This document shows positions 1 to 7,242 of a stretch of DNA of 11,616 nucleotides, piece after piece (position 1 is the first letter of the stretch; each line of letters opens with the position of its first letter). Position numbers and translations under genes: made by a program. Origin of the DNA: Bacillaceae bacterium UBA7792 (GTDB taxonomy: Bacteria; Bacillota; Bacilli; Bacillales; Cytobacillaceae); contig DLCS01000238.1 of assembly GCA_002480735.1 (NCBI GenBank), positions 35,208 to 46,823 of the forward strand. The letters are read 5' to 3'. The notes beneath the pieces were generated by a model. That model searched no databases. It saw nothing but the letters and a program-made list of their open reading frames with translations, and had not been told where the DNA came from.

Positions 1-21
1 CATAAACAAAAACAAGGTTAA
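1..21 (+). CDS. rpmJ: 50S ribosomal protein L36, 3' end only
   Basis: The first 21 bases read in frame as HKQKQG followed by TAA at 19-21. This is the exact C-terminus of Bacillus L36, whose family ends in ENPKHKQKQG. In Bacillus genomes rpmJ lies directly upstream of rpsM, as here. Only the last six codons are inside the window; the zinc-binding cysteines and the start lie outside it. The identification rests on this short match plus gene order. Confidence 0.8.
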   Translation, partial: HKQKQG

Positions 22-42
22 TATTAAGGAGGTGCGCATTCA

Positions 43-408
43 ATGGCACGTATTGCTGGTGTAGACGTCCCACGTGAAAAACGTGTTGTGATTTCTCTAA
101 CTTACATCTATGGTATTGGAAAAAGTACTGCTCAAAAGGTTCTAGCAGAAGCTGGTGTTTCTGAAGACACTCGCGTTCGCGATTTAACAGAAGATGAATT
201 AAATAAAATCCGTGATATCATTGACAAGCTAAAGGTTGAGGGTGACCTACGTCGTGAGGTATCTCTAAACATTAAGCGTCTAATGGAAATCGGAAGCTAT
301 CGTGGTCTTCGTCATCGTCGTGGTTTACCTGTTCGCGGTCAAAACACTAAGAACAATGCACGTACTCGTAAAGGTCCACGTAAAACTGTAGCTAACAAGA
401 AGAAATAA
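43..408 (+). CDS. rpsM: 30S ribosomal protein S13
   Basis: S13 sits in the head of the small ribosomal subunit, contacts the P-site tRNA through its basic C-terminal tail, and forms intersubunit bridges with the large subunit. The 121-residue length matches Bacillus S13. The N-terminus [10 protein letters not shown] and the arginine-rich family signature near residues 85-100 ([14 protein letters not shown]) are diagnostic, and the protein ends in the usual lysine-rich tail. The ATG at 43 follows a near-perfect Shine-Dalgarno sequence (AAGGAGGTG, 26-34) with an 8-base spacer. It lies 21 bases after the rpmJ stop and 21 bases before rpsK, so the genes are almost certainly co-transcribed from a promoter outside the window. 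Nothing is unusual. Confidence 0.98.
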   Translation: MARIAGVDVPREKRVVISLTYIYGIGKSTAQKVLAEAGVSEDTRVRDLTEDELNKIRDIIDKLKVEGDLRREVSLNIKRLMEIGSYRGLRHRRGLPVRGQNTKNNARTRKGPRKTVANKKK

Positions 409-429
409 TCGGTAAAGGAGGTACTTTAA

Positions 430-819
<390 letters not shown>

Positions 820-822
820 TTT

Positions 823-894
823 TTCTGTATAGAATTTTTATCCCTGTCTATAATGGGATATGATATGAAATTTTTTGTTTTGTATAATACAGAA
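823..894 (+). promoter_or_regulatory. Nested inverted repeats with TATAAT boxes in the rpoA leader
   Basis: The rpsK-rpoA spacer contains an outer 8-bp inverted repeat, TTCTGTAT (823-830) with ATACAGAA (887-894). Inside it is a 6-bp hairpin, TATCCC (839-844) with GGGATA (855-860). Two perfect TATAAT hexamers lie at 849-854 and 883-888. Neither has a good -35 at the usual 16-18-base distance, so promoter activity is uncertain. The element could be an internal promoter for rpoA-rplQ, an RNA structure that sets rpoA expression, or chance in AT-rich DNA. No factor-independent terminator is evident here. Confidence 0.3.
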
Positions 895-996
895 TCATTA
901 GTCCAGTTGTTGTGCACAATCGGGAACGTATACAGGGGGAATTTCGGTTAAGGTTGCTTAACTGAGATTTCGACGTTTTGAAGGAGGGTATATTTG

Positions 997-1941
997 ATGA
1001 TCGAAATAGAAAAACCAAAAATCGAAACGGTTGAGATCAGCGATGATGCAAAGTACGGGAAGTTCGTCGTAGAACCACTTGAGCGTGGATATGGTACTAC
1101 TTTGGGTAACTCCTTACGTCGTATCCTACTATCGTCACTCCCAGGTGCCGCTGTCACATCGATTCAAGCCGACGGGGTTCTTCATGAGTTTTCTACCATT
1201 GAAGGTGTCGTAGAAGATGTTACAACGATTATTTTAAATATTAAAAAGCTAGCTCTCAAAATCTACTCTGATGAAGAGAAGACGCTTGAGATTGATGTAC
1301 AAGGTGAAGGTGTAGTAACAGCAGCCGATATCACTCATGATAGTGATGTAGAGATATTGAACCCGGATCTTCATATTGCCACCTTAGGTGCAAATGGGAA
1401 TTTGCGGATGCGATTAACTGCTAGACGTGGCCGAGGTTATACGCCTGCTGATCAAAATAAGAGAGAAGATCAACCGATCGGTGTTATTCCAATCGATTCT
1501 ATCTATACTCCGGTTTCACGTGTTGCTTTCCAAGTGGAAAATACACGTGTTGGTCAAATGTCTAACTATGATAAGTTAACCCTTGATGTATGGACTGATG
1601 GAAGCACTGGTCCTCAGGATGCGATTGCACTAGGTGCAAAAATCTTTACTGAGCATCTAAACATCTTTGTTGGTTTAACAGATGAGGCACAAAATGCTGA
1701 AATCATGGTTGAGAAGGAAGAAGACCAAAAAGAAAAGGTTCTAGAGATGACGATTGAAGAACTCGATTTATCGGTTCGTTCATATAACTGCTTAAAGCGT
1801 GCTGGGATCAATACTGTTCAGGAATTAGCAAATAAGACTGAAGAAGATATGATGAAGGTACGTAATTTAGGACGTAAATCTCTTGAAGAGGTAAAGAATA
1901 AATTAGAAGAACTCGGATTAGGCTTACGTAAGGATGACTGA
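997..1941 (+). CDS. rpoA: DNA-directed RNA polymerase alpha subunit
   Basis: Alpha dimerises to start assembly of RNA polymerase, and its C-terminal domain binds UP elements and activators. From the ATG at 997 the protein has 314 residues, the B. subtilis length. The N-terminal domain shows [22 protein letters not shown] near 30-51 (dimerisation and beta-contact region) and the [10 protein letters not shown] and [11 protein letters not shown] segments. The C-terminal domain from about residue 245 shows [16 protein letters not shown] and [15 protein letters not shown], the helix-hairpin-helix-like DNA-contacting elements. An in-frame TTG at 994 would add one residue, but AAGGAGGG (981-988) stands 8 bases before the ATG and only 5 before the TTG, and homologues begin MIEIEKPK. 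A 66-base gap follows before rplQ. Confidence 0.98.
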   Translation: MIEIEKPKIETVEISDDAKYGKFVVEPLERGYGTTLGNSLRRILLSSLPGAAVTSIQADGVLHEFSTIEGVVEDVTTIILNIKKLALKIYSDEEKTLEIDVQGEGVVTAADITHDSDVEILNPDLHIATLGANGNLRMRLTARRGRGYTPADQNKREDQPIGVIPIDSIYTPVSRVAFQVENTRVGQMSNYDKLTLDVWTDGSTGPQDAIALGAKIFTEHLNIFVGLTDEAQNAEIMVEKEEDQKEKVLEMTIEELDLSVRSYNCLKRAGINTVQELANKTEEDMMKVRNLGRKSLEEVKNKLEELGLGLRKDD

Positions 1942-1983
1942 ACTGAATAAGCCAATCTGAAGTGAGAGAAGACCAGTTGATGA

Positions 1984-2370
<387 letters not shown>

Positions 2371-2387
2371 TTTTCTTAAGACAAGAC

Positions 2388-2432
2388 AAGGGCATGGACA
2401 GTTTGAACAAGAGCTTGTTCATTGCCCTTTTT
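2388..2432 (+). terminator. Rho-independent terminator of the ribosomal operon after rplQ
   Basis: AAGGGCA (2388-2394) pairs with TGCCCTT (2423-2429), and an inner arm TGAACAA (2404-2410) pairs with TTGTTCA (2415-2421). The strand between the two 5' arms is a nine-base bulge. The helix runs into TTTTTC-TTT. Position and polarity fit the end of the rpsM-rplQ transcript. Confidence 0.85.
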
Positions 2433-2441
2433 CTTTAACTA

Positions 2442-2609
2442 CATCGTATGAATCGAACTAAGCCAACACTGAGTGTTACGATGAGCATGTATTTTGAAGA
2501 AACAGGATTATATCGCTGTAGCCTTTTTGATAGGCCCGTGGCGTCGACATGACTCGTCTAGCTCATGCACCTCTTAAGCGATTTAAGAGGTGCGGGCTTT
2601 ATTTGTTTT
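2442..2609 (+). other. Structured intergenic segment, possible small RNA or leader
   Basis: No convincing protein gene lies here, but several pairings do. CATCGTA (2442-2448) pairs with TACGATG (2477-2483). A long hairpin pairs GCACCTCTTAA (2567-2577) with TTAAGAGGTGC (2583-2593) around a five-base loop. AGGCCC (2532-2537) can pair with GGGCTT (2594-2599) if one G-U is allowed, closing a multibranch fold just before TTTATTTGTTTTT. The 3' end therefore looks like a terminator. The segment from about 2530 to 2600 is more GC-rich than its surroundings. I recognise no known RNA family. A 23-codon reading frame (2481-2552) lies within it. The 11-bp hairpin is solid; the rest is inference. Confidence 0.35.
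2567..2609 (+). terminator. 11-bp hairpin with T-rich tail, terminator-like
   Basis: A perfect 11-bp stem (arms 2567-2577 and 2583-2593, loop GCGAT) is followed by GGGC and then TTTATTTGTTTTT. The GGGC between stem and T tract is unusual for a simple terminator, unless it pairs with GCCC at 2534-2537. It may be a second stop for read-through from rplQ, or the end of a separate short transcript. Confidence 0.5.
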
Positions 2610-2620
2610 TACCGAAACCC

Positions 2621-2705
2621 CGAGCCAAATGGAAGACATTTGCTTTACTAGGTTTTGCTATTATTTTATTTATAATTTCATAATGTCTTCGGATTATTAG
2701 GCTCG
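2621..2705 (+). repeat. Nested inverted repeat overlapping the next terminator
   Basis: CGAGCC (2621-2626) is complementary to GGCTCG (2700-2705). Inside it GAAGACATT (2632-2640) is complementary to AATGTCTTC (2682-2690). The two arms stack with spacers of 5 and 9 bases around a 41-base AT-rich centre that contains TATAAT (2671-2676). The outer 3' arm shares bases with the 5' arm of the terminator at 2702-2718, so the two folds exclude each other. This could be a transcription-attenuation switch, a protein operator, or the scar of a small mobile repeat. Confidence 0.4.
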
Positions 2706-2729
2706 CCGAAAAGGCGAGTTTTCTTTTTT
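2702..2729 (+). terminator. Terminator-like hairpin upstream of ecfA1
   Basis: CTCGCC (2702-2707) pairs with GGCGAG (2713-2718) around GAAAA and is followed by TTTTCTTTTTT (2719-2729). G-U pairs can lengthen the stem by about three. It is the most canonical terminator of the three in this gap, yet lies over 300 bases from rplQ and about 105 bases before ecfA1. It therefore either stops residual read-through or attenuates a transcript that begins inside the gap. Confidence 0.7.
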
Positions 2730-2760
2730 AGTTGTCATATATCACTAACTTTACAAAAAA

Positions 2761-2769
2761 TGATATAGT
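2761..2769 (+). promoter_or_regulatory. Extended -10 promoter candidate for the ecf-truA operon
   Basis: TGATATAGT reads as an extended -10 element (TG, one base, TATAGT). It lies downstream of the last terminator-like hairpin and about 65 bases before ecfA1. No good -35 hexamer sits 16-18 bases upstream; TTGTCA at 2732-2737 is too far away. An extended -10 could compensate. This is the only promoter-like sequence I see between the terminator and the gene. Confidence 0.4.
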
Positions 2770-2834
2770 AGATTTCAGAAAACTCTTATTTTGCCGAGAA
2801 GAGAATAGAGGAGCAGAGTGGAGAGGAGGACATG

Positions 2835-3674
2835 ATGGAAACATCTGTAGTAAAAATTGATAATGTTTCATTCAAATACGAAGGTCAGGAAGAGTATGCC
2901 CTTCGAAACGTTTCCCTGCAAATTAAGGACGGGGAGTGGTTGGCCATAGTAGGTCATAACGGTTCAGGGAAGTCAACTCTAGCAAAACTATTAAATGGTC
3001 TGCAATACCCAAACGAGGGTCGTATTGAAATAGGCGGAATTTATCTCACAGAGGAAACCGTGTGGGATACAAGAAGGTTGATTGGGATGGTTTTTCAAAA
3101 TCCTGATAATCAATTTGTTGGTACAACTGTCAAGGATGATGTGGCTTTTGGTTTGGAAAATAACGGGGTTCCCCGTGAAGTGATGGTTGAACGTGTTCGC
3201 ACATCCTTACAGAAGGTGAAGATGGAGCAATTTCTCGATCAAGAGCCGCACCATCTTTCGGGTGGTCAAAAACAAAGGGTAGCCATTGCGAGTGTAATTG
3301 CTCTCCGTCCGAAGATTATTGTCCTAGATGAGGCAACCTCAATGCTTGATCCTCGGGGGCGAGAAGAGGTCCTCCGTACGATTAGAGAGCTTAAGGATGA
3401 TAATGACATGACGGTGATCTCCATCACCCATGATTTAGAGGAAGCAGCAAAGGCGGATCGCATTATTGTCATGAACCGTGGAGAGCTTTATCGTGAAGGG
3501 GTACCAGAGGAAATTTTTCAAATGGATGAAGAATTGGTGAAGTTAGGATTGGATATTCCCTTCCCAGTGAAAATGAGCAAAATGTTGAAGGAAAAAGGAA
3601 TCCCCATTAATAAACATTATTTAACAGAAGAAGAGTTGGTGGAACAGTTATGGACATCTCACTCCAGCAAGTAG
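2835..3674 (+). CDS. ecfA1: Energy-coupling factor transporter ATP-binding protein EcfA1
   Basis: EcfA1 is one of the two ABC ATPases that power ECF importers of vitamins and trace nutrients at the cytoplasmic face of the membrane, pairing with EcfA2 and docking to EcfT. Counting from the M at 2832, Walker A is GHNGSGKST (41-49), the Q-loop glutamine is near 89 (MVFQNPDNQFVG), the signature LSGGQ is at 142-146, Walker B is IIVLDEAT (162-169) and the switch histidine is near 200 (SITHD). Two ATGs are adjacent; the one at 2835 is 5 bases from AGGAGG (2824-2829) against 2 for 2832, so I prefer 2835 (279 residues). The tail overlaps ecfA2 by 25 bases, which implies translational coupling and a fixed subunit ratio. 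The gene used to be called cbiO or ybxA. Confidence 0.96.
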   Translation: METSVVKIDNVSFKYEGQEEYALRNVSLQIKDGEWLAIVGHNGSGKSTLAKLLNGLQYPNEGRIEIGGIYLTEETVWDTRRLIGMVFQNPDNQFVGTTVKDDVAFGLENNGVPREVMVERVRTSLQKVKMEQFLDQEPHHLSGGQKQRVAIASVIALRPKIIVLDEATSMLDPRGREEVLRTIRELKDDNDMTVISITHDLEEAAKADRIIVMNRGELYREGVPEEIFQMDEELVKLGLDIPFPVKMSKMLKEKGIPINKHYLTEEELVEQLWTSHSSK

Positions 3675-4519
3675 AATACAGATATCAAGCAAACTCACCA
3701 TTTGAACGGCTTGCGATCCAGGATGTCTCCATTGATATACCATCTGGAATGTATCTGGCCATCATTGGACATACCGGCTCAGGGAAGTCTACCCTCCTTC
3801 AACACCTGAACGCGATCTTAAAGCCTACTGAAGGGCAGGTTGTCATTGGGGATCGGGTGATCACCAATGCGAAGAAACAGAAAAATTTGAAGGATGTTCG
3901 GAAGAGAGTGGGGATTGTTTTTCAATTTCCTGAGCATCAGCTATTTGAAGAAACCGTTGAAAAAGATATTTGCTTTGGTCCAATGAATTTCGGTGTTTCA
4001 GAAGAGGAAGCCAAAGAGCGAGCAAGAAGGGCAATTAAGCAGGTAGGACTGTCCGAGGAAATTTTGCATAAGTCGCCATTTGAGCTATCAGGAGGACAAA
4101 TGAGACGTGTGGCTATTGCAGGTGTACTTGCTATGGAGCCGGAGGTTATTGTACTTGATGAGCCAACGGCAGGCCTCGATCCGAGGGGACGAAAGGAAAT
4201 CATGGAAATGTTCTATCGGCTTCATAAGGAGCGAAACCTGTCAACGGTGCTTGTGACACATAGCATGGAGGATGCCTCCTTGTATGCGGATCAAATCGTG
4301 ATTATGCACCAAGGGAAGGTGTACAAAAAAGGAAACCCGCGCGAGATTTTTCATACACCAGAAGGCTTAATCGACCTTGGCTTGGACGTACCTGAAGTGG
4401 TTCGGTTCCAACAAAAGCTAGAAAAAGCTTTTCAGACAAAGCTTAGCAGGACCTGTATTACATTGGATGAGCTGTCAGACGAAATTGCTCAGCTTTTCAA
4501 AGGGGGAATGCCAAAATGA
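3650..4519 (+). CDS. ecfA2: Energy-coupling factor transporter ATP-binding protein EcfA2
   Basis: This is the second ATPase of the shared ECF module, forming a heterodimer with EcfA1. The 289-residue protein shows Walker A GHTGSGKST (40-48), Q-loop FQFPEHQLFEETV (from 91), a perfect LSGGQ (146-150), Walker B VIVLDEPTAGLD (from 167) and the switch histidine in LVTHSMEDA (204). The FPEHQLFEETVEKD segment is typical of EcfA2 rather than EcfA1. The ATG at 3650 lies inside the end of ecfA1 and has only a weak ribosome binding site (GGTGGA some 8 bases upstream), consistent with coupling to ecfA1 translation. The MDISLQQVEYRY start matches family N-termini. Its stop overlaps the ecfT start by four bases (ATGA). 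Confidence 0.96.
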   Translation: MDISLQQVEYRYQANSPFERLAIQDVSIDIPSGMYLAIIGHTGSGKSTLLQHLNAILKPTEGQVVIGDRVITNAKKQKNLKDVRKRVGIVFQFPEHQLFEETVEKDICFGPMNFGVSEEEAKERARRAIKQVGLSEEILHKSPFELSGGQMRRVAIAGVLAMEPEVIVLDEPTAGLDPRGRKEIMEMFYRLHKERNLSTVLVTHSMEDASLYADQIVIMHQGKVYKKGNPREIFHTPEGLIDLGLDVPEVVRFQQKLEKAFQTKLSRTCITLDELSDEIAQLFKGGMPK

Positions 4520-5313
4520 TGGAGAAGATGATATTTGGTCGCTACATTCCCGCTGAGTCACCCATGCATCGCATGGATCCAAGAGCTAAATTAATTCTCG
4601 TTTTTATGTTTGTATGTGTCGTCTTTATTGCGAATAATGCGGTTACTTATGGCCTTTTGGCTCTTTATACACTATTTATGGTTGCCTCTTCAAGGGTCCC
4701 GATTCGTTTTTTGATTGGAGGGCTTAAGCTTGTTTTGTGGCTCATCCTGTTTACGCTTGTCCTTCACCTTTTCTTTACGAAGGAAGGCCATGTGATTTTT
4801 CATTGGGGCTGGATCACCATCTATGAGGAGGGACTGAAGCAAGGGATTTTTATCTCGATGCGGTTCTTCCTGCTCATTCTGATGACATCCTTGCTTACGT
4901 TAACAACCACTCCGATTGAGATTACCGATGGAATTGAGGAATTGCTTGGTCCATTGAAGAAGATTAAGTTCCCTGTCCATGAGCTTGCCTTAATGATGTC
5001 CATATCGTTACGCTTCATCCCAACGCTTATGGAGGAGACAGATAAAATTATGAAGGCACAAACGGCAAGGGGTGTCGAATTTTCGAGCGGCCCGATGAAG
5101 GAACGTGTGAAGGCGATTATTCCTCTGCTCATTCCATTGTTTATTAGCTCCTTCAAACGGGCTGAGGAGCTGGCGACAGCGATGGAGGCAAGGGGCTATC
5201 GAGGCGGTGAAGGAAGAACGAAATATCGGCAGCTCAAATGGGGTGGGCTTGATACAGTCATGCTTCTTTTATTAGGAGCGGTAGCAGCTGCACTATTCTT
5301 TTTCAGATCTTAA
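4516..5313 (+). CDS. ecfT: Energy-coupling factor transporter transmembrane protein EcfT
   Basis: EcfT is the membrane scaffold that links the EcfA1-EcfA2 ATPases to interchangeable substrate-binding S components. The 265-residue protein has hydrophobic segments at about 25-45, 47-60, 66-88, 108-130 and 245-262, and the two family Ala-Arg-Gly motifs (ARG at 184-186 and 225-227) in long cytoplasmic helices that dock into the ATPases. The segment TTTPIEITDGIEELL (130-144) is typical. Adjacent ATGs at 4516 and 4519 are both possible. The first overlaps the ecfA2 stop as ATGA, with AGGGGG (4501-4506) upstream. With no S-component gene nearby, this is the housekeeping group II module serving several vitamin transporters encoded elsewhere. 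Confidence 0.96.
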   Translation: MMEKMIFGRYIPAESPMHRMDPRAKLILVFMFVCVVFIANNAVTYGLLALYTLFMVASSRVPIRFLIGGLKLVLWLILFTLVLHLFFTKEGHVIFHWGWITIYEEGLKQGIFISMRFFLLILMTSLLTLTTTPIEITDGIEELLGPLKKIKFPVHELALMMSISLRFIPTLMEETDKIMKAQTARGVEFSSGPMKERVKAIIPLLIPLFISSFKRAEELATAMEARGYRGGEGRTKYRQLKWGGLDTVMLLLLGAVAAALFFFRS

Positions 5314-5322
5314 GGAGAAGGT

Positions 5323-6072
5323 ATGCAACGAATAAAATGCATCATAGCCTATGATGGCTCTCAGTTTTCCGGATATCAAATACAACCGAATAAACGAACG
5401 GTTCAGGGTGAGCTTGAAAAGGCGCTCATGAAGCTCCATAAAGGGGAGATGACGAAGGTCTATGCATCGGGGCGTACAGATGCAGGCGTTCATGCGAAAG
5501 GGCAGGTGATCCACTTTGATTCTGCGCTTTCGATACCAGCCGAAAGATGGGCGGTTGCCTTGAACTCATTGCTTCCTGATGAAATTGCTATCTTTGAGGT
5601 TGAACAGGTGGAGCCTTCTTTTCACGCAAGATTCGATGTTGAAGCGAAGGAATACCGTTATTTTGTCTACACAGGCAAGCTGCGGGATCCCTTTCAGAGA
5701 AATTTCGCCTACCATTATCCCTATCCACTGAACCTCCAAGCGATGCAGGAAGCGAGTGAGTGTTTGCTCGGTTCCCATGATTTTACGAGTTTCTGCTCTG
5801 CAAAGACAGAGGTAGAGGATCGGATCAGGGAAATTAGGGAAATTGAAATCATCGAAACGGATGGTCGTCTTATGTTTCGGTTTGTCGGCAATGGTTTTTT
5901 GTATAATATGGTAAGAATCATGGTGGGTACGTTGCTGCAGGTAGGCTCAGGGGATATCTCTCCTCAGGAAATCCCGGCAATCCTCGAAAAAAAAGATCGG
6001 ACCTATGCTGGAAAAACAGCTCCGCCACAAGGGTTATATTTATGGCAGGTCTATTACGAGAAAATATTATGA
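5323..6072 (+). CDS. truA: tRNA pseudouridine(38-40) synthase TruA
   Basis: TruA isomerises uridines 38, 39 and 40 in the anticodon arm of many tRNAs to pseudouridine, stabilising the anticodon loop. The 249-residue protein has the family length. The N-terminus [20 protein letters not shown] and the catalytic motif [11 protein letters not shown] with nucleophile Asp53 are decisive. Later blocks include EYRYFVYTG (about 110), [12 protein letters not shown] (about 150) and [19 protein letters not shown] (about 186-204), all conserved in TruA. The ATG at 5323 has AAGGAG (5312-5317) at 5 bases, overlapping the ecfT stop, so truA is the last gene of the ecf operon, a common Firmicutes arrangement. 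No clear terminator follows; the next promoter starts 28 bases downstream. Confidence 0.97.
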   Translation: MQRIKCIIAYDGSQFSGYQIQPNKRTVQGELEKALMKLHKGEMTKVYASGRTDAGVHAKGQVIHFDSALSIPAERWAVALNSLLPDEIAIFEVEQVEPSFHARFDVEAKEYRYFVYTGKLRDPFQRNFAYHYPYPLNLQAMQEASECLLGSHDFTSFCSAKTEVEDRIREIREIEIIETDGRLMFRFVGNGFLYNMVRIMVGTLLQVGSGDISPQEIPAILEKKDRTYAGKTAPPQGLYLWQVYYEKIL

Positions 6073-6099
6073 CAACCCATCCTGGTGTCAAATAAGTTC

Positions 6100-6128
6100 T
6101 TGACATCTGAAGGTCAGTGCTATATCAT
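6100..6128 (+). promoter_or_regulatory. Promoter of the rplM-rpsI operon
   Basis: A perfect -35 TTGACA (6100-6105) and -10 TATCAT (6123-6128, five of six consensus bases) are separated by 17 bases, the optimal SigA spacing. Transcription should start near 6135, giving an untranslated leader of about 100 bases before rplM. This is the best promoter in the window, as expected for ribosomal protein genes. Confidence 0.8.
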
Positions 6129-6145
6129 AATATGGTATGTATTTC

Positions 6146-6179
6146 AATCCCACGATAAGCCCCGGAACTTATTGTGATT
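6146..6179 (+). promoter_or_regulatory. L13-type ribosomal protein leader hairpin
   Basis: CACGATAAG (6151-6159) pairs with CTTATTGTG (6168-6176) over nine pairs including one G-U, enclosing the loop CCCCGGAA. AAT below a two-base bulge extends the stem to 6179. A conserved leader of this kind stands before rplM in Bacillus and relatives (the L13 leader family) and is thought to bind L13 for autoregulation. The position just after the predicted transcription start and the loop sequence support the assignment, though I cannot run a covariance search. Confidence 0.7.
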
Positions 6180-6234
6180 TAGAATATACGTTTTAAATTT
6201 GAATGTTGAAATGGACAATTTAGGAGGTAATCTC

Positions 6235-6672
6235 ATGCGTACAACGTTTATGGCTAACGCTAACAATATCGAACGTAAGTGGTACGTGATTGATGCTGAG
6301 GGCAAGACTTTAGGTCGTCTTACTTCAGAAGTTGCATCAATTCTACGTGGAAAACACAAACCAACTTTTACACCACATGTTGATACAGGTGATCATGTAA
6401 TCATCGTTAATGCTTCAAAAATCCAATTAACTGGTAAGAAGCTAACAGACAAAATCTACTACCGTCATTCTATGCACCCAGGTGGATTAAAGACAAGAAC
6501 TGCGCTAGAAATGCGTACAAACTACCCTGAAAGAATGTTAGAGCTTGCTGTTAAAGGTATGCTTCCAAAGAATTCTTTAGGTCGTCAAATGTTCAAGAAA
6601 TTGCATGTATATGCTGGAGCAGAGCATCCACATCAAGCACAAAAACCAGAAGTTTGGGAACTTCGCGGATAA
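6235..6672 (+). CDS. rplM: 50S ribosomal protein L13
   Basis: L13 binds 23S rRNA early in large-subunit assembly. From the ATG at 6235 the protein has 145 residues, the Bacillus length, beginning [20 protein letters not shown]. Conserved blocks are [21 protein letters not shown] (about 22-42), [26 protein letters not shown] and [19 protein letters not shown]. The reading frame is open back to an ATG at 6199, which would add 12 residues. But TAGGAGGT (6221-6228) stands 6 bases before 6235, no such site precedes 6199, and homologues begin MRTT. The gene is led by its own promoter and leader and is followed 18 bases later by rpsI. Confidence 0.97.
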   Translation: MRTTFMANANNIERKWYVIDAEGKTLGRLTSEVASILRGKHKPTFTPHVDTGDHVIIVNASKIQLTGKKLTDKIYYRHSMHPGGLKTRTALEMRTNYPERMLELAVKGMLPKNSLGRQMFKKLHVYAGAEHPHQAQKPEVWELRG

Positions 6673-6690
6673 TTAAGGGAGGATAAATAT

Positions 6691-7083
6691 ATGGCACAGG
6701 TTCAATATATAGGTACTGGTCGTCGTAAGAGTTCTGTTGCACGAGTTCGTCTAGTTCCAGGCAACGGCACAATTACAATTAACGATCGTGACATTACAGA
6801 TTACATTCCATTCGAAGCATTACGTGAAGTAGTAAAGCAACCTCTTAATGCTACTGAAACTCTTGGTAGCTACGATGTTCTTGTGAACGTTAAAGGTGGA
6901 GGCTATACTGGTCAAGCTGGTGCTATCCGTCATGGTATCGCTCGTGCATTACTTCAAGTTGACCCAGAATACCGTCCAACACTTAAGCGTGCAGGCTTAT
7001 TAACTCGTGACGCTCGTATGAAAGAACGTAAAAAATACGGTCTTAAAGGCGCTCGTCGTGCACCACAGTTCTCTAAGCGTTAA
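6691..7083 (+). CDS. rpsI: 30S ribosomal protein S9
   Basis: S9 is in the head of the small subunit, and its C-terminal tail reaches the P-site tRNA anticodon. The 130 residues match the family length. Visible hallmarks are [17 protein letters not shown] at about 8-24, the [19 protein letters not shown] block at about 68-86, [15 protein letters not shown], and the terminal SKR whose last arginine contacts tRNA. The ATG at 6691 follows AAGGGAGGA (6675-6683) with a 7-base spacer. It is the second and last gene of the rplM-rpsI operon, since a 14-bp terminator begins about 30 bases after the stop. Confidence 0.98.
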   Translation: MAQVQYIGTGRRKSSVARVRLVPGNGTITINDRDITDYIPFEALREVVKQPLNATETLGSYDVLVNVKGGGYTGQAGAIRHGIARALLQVDPEYRPTLKRAGLLTRDARMKERKKYGLKGARRAPQFSKR

Positions 7084-7092
7084 TATTAATAG

Positions 7093-7114
7093 AAACATTG
7101 ATATATCAACGTTT
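7093..7114. repeat. Interrupted 22-base palindrome between rpsI and its terminator
   Basis: A perfect 12-base palindrome TTGATATATCAA (7098-7109) is flanked after one mismatched base on each side by AAAC (7093-7096) and GTTT (7111-7114). It abuts the rpsI terminator stem. It may be a DNA-binding site or a weak second RNA hairpin; in AT-rich DNA chance is also possible. Confidence 0.4.
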
Positions 7115-7151
7115 ACAGGCTATCTCATTGATGATGAGATAGCCTGTTTTT
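7115..7151 (+). terminator. Rho-independent terminator of rplM-rpsI
   Basis: A perfect 14-bp stem pairs ACAGGCTATCTCAT (7115-7128) with ATGAGATAGCCTGT (7134-7147) around the loop TGATG and ends in five Ts (7147-7151). It sits 31 bases after the rpsI stop. Confidence 0.95.
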
Positions 7152-7211
7152 GTTGGAAGAAAGATTACATTAACACAGCCATGATTTAAAATAACAGACC
7201 GTCTATTAATG

Positions 7212-7242
7212 AAAAAAGCTAGTCACAAAATGTGATTAGCTT
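7212..7242 (-). terminator. Terminator of the Uma2-family gene, overlapping its stop codon
   Basis: On the minus strand AAGCTA-A-TCACA pairs with TGTGA-C-TAGCTT (plus-strand arms 7216-7227 and 7231-7242), with one A/C mismatch and a three-base loop. Six Us follow, the complement of 7212-7217. The 5' arm contains the TAA stop of the gene (7236-7238), so termination is compactly placed. It faces the rpsI terminator. Confidence 0.8.

Noticed and set aside
2400..2830. Known riboswitch classes (vitamin-type), T-box or tRNA in the gap before the ECF genes
   Set aside because: I looked for the conserved T-box sequence, the cores of the THF and preQ1 classes, and a tRNA cloverleaf, and found none. 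The structure here remains unassigned.
6070..6090. TGACA...TGTCA inverted repeat at the end of truA as an operon terminator
   Set aside because: The stem is short, needs a bulge, and is followed by AAATAAG rather than a T tract. Read-through into rplM or a terminator I cannot see are both possible.
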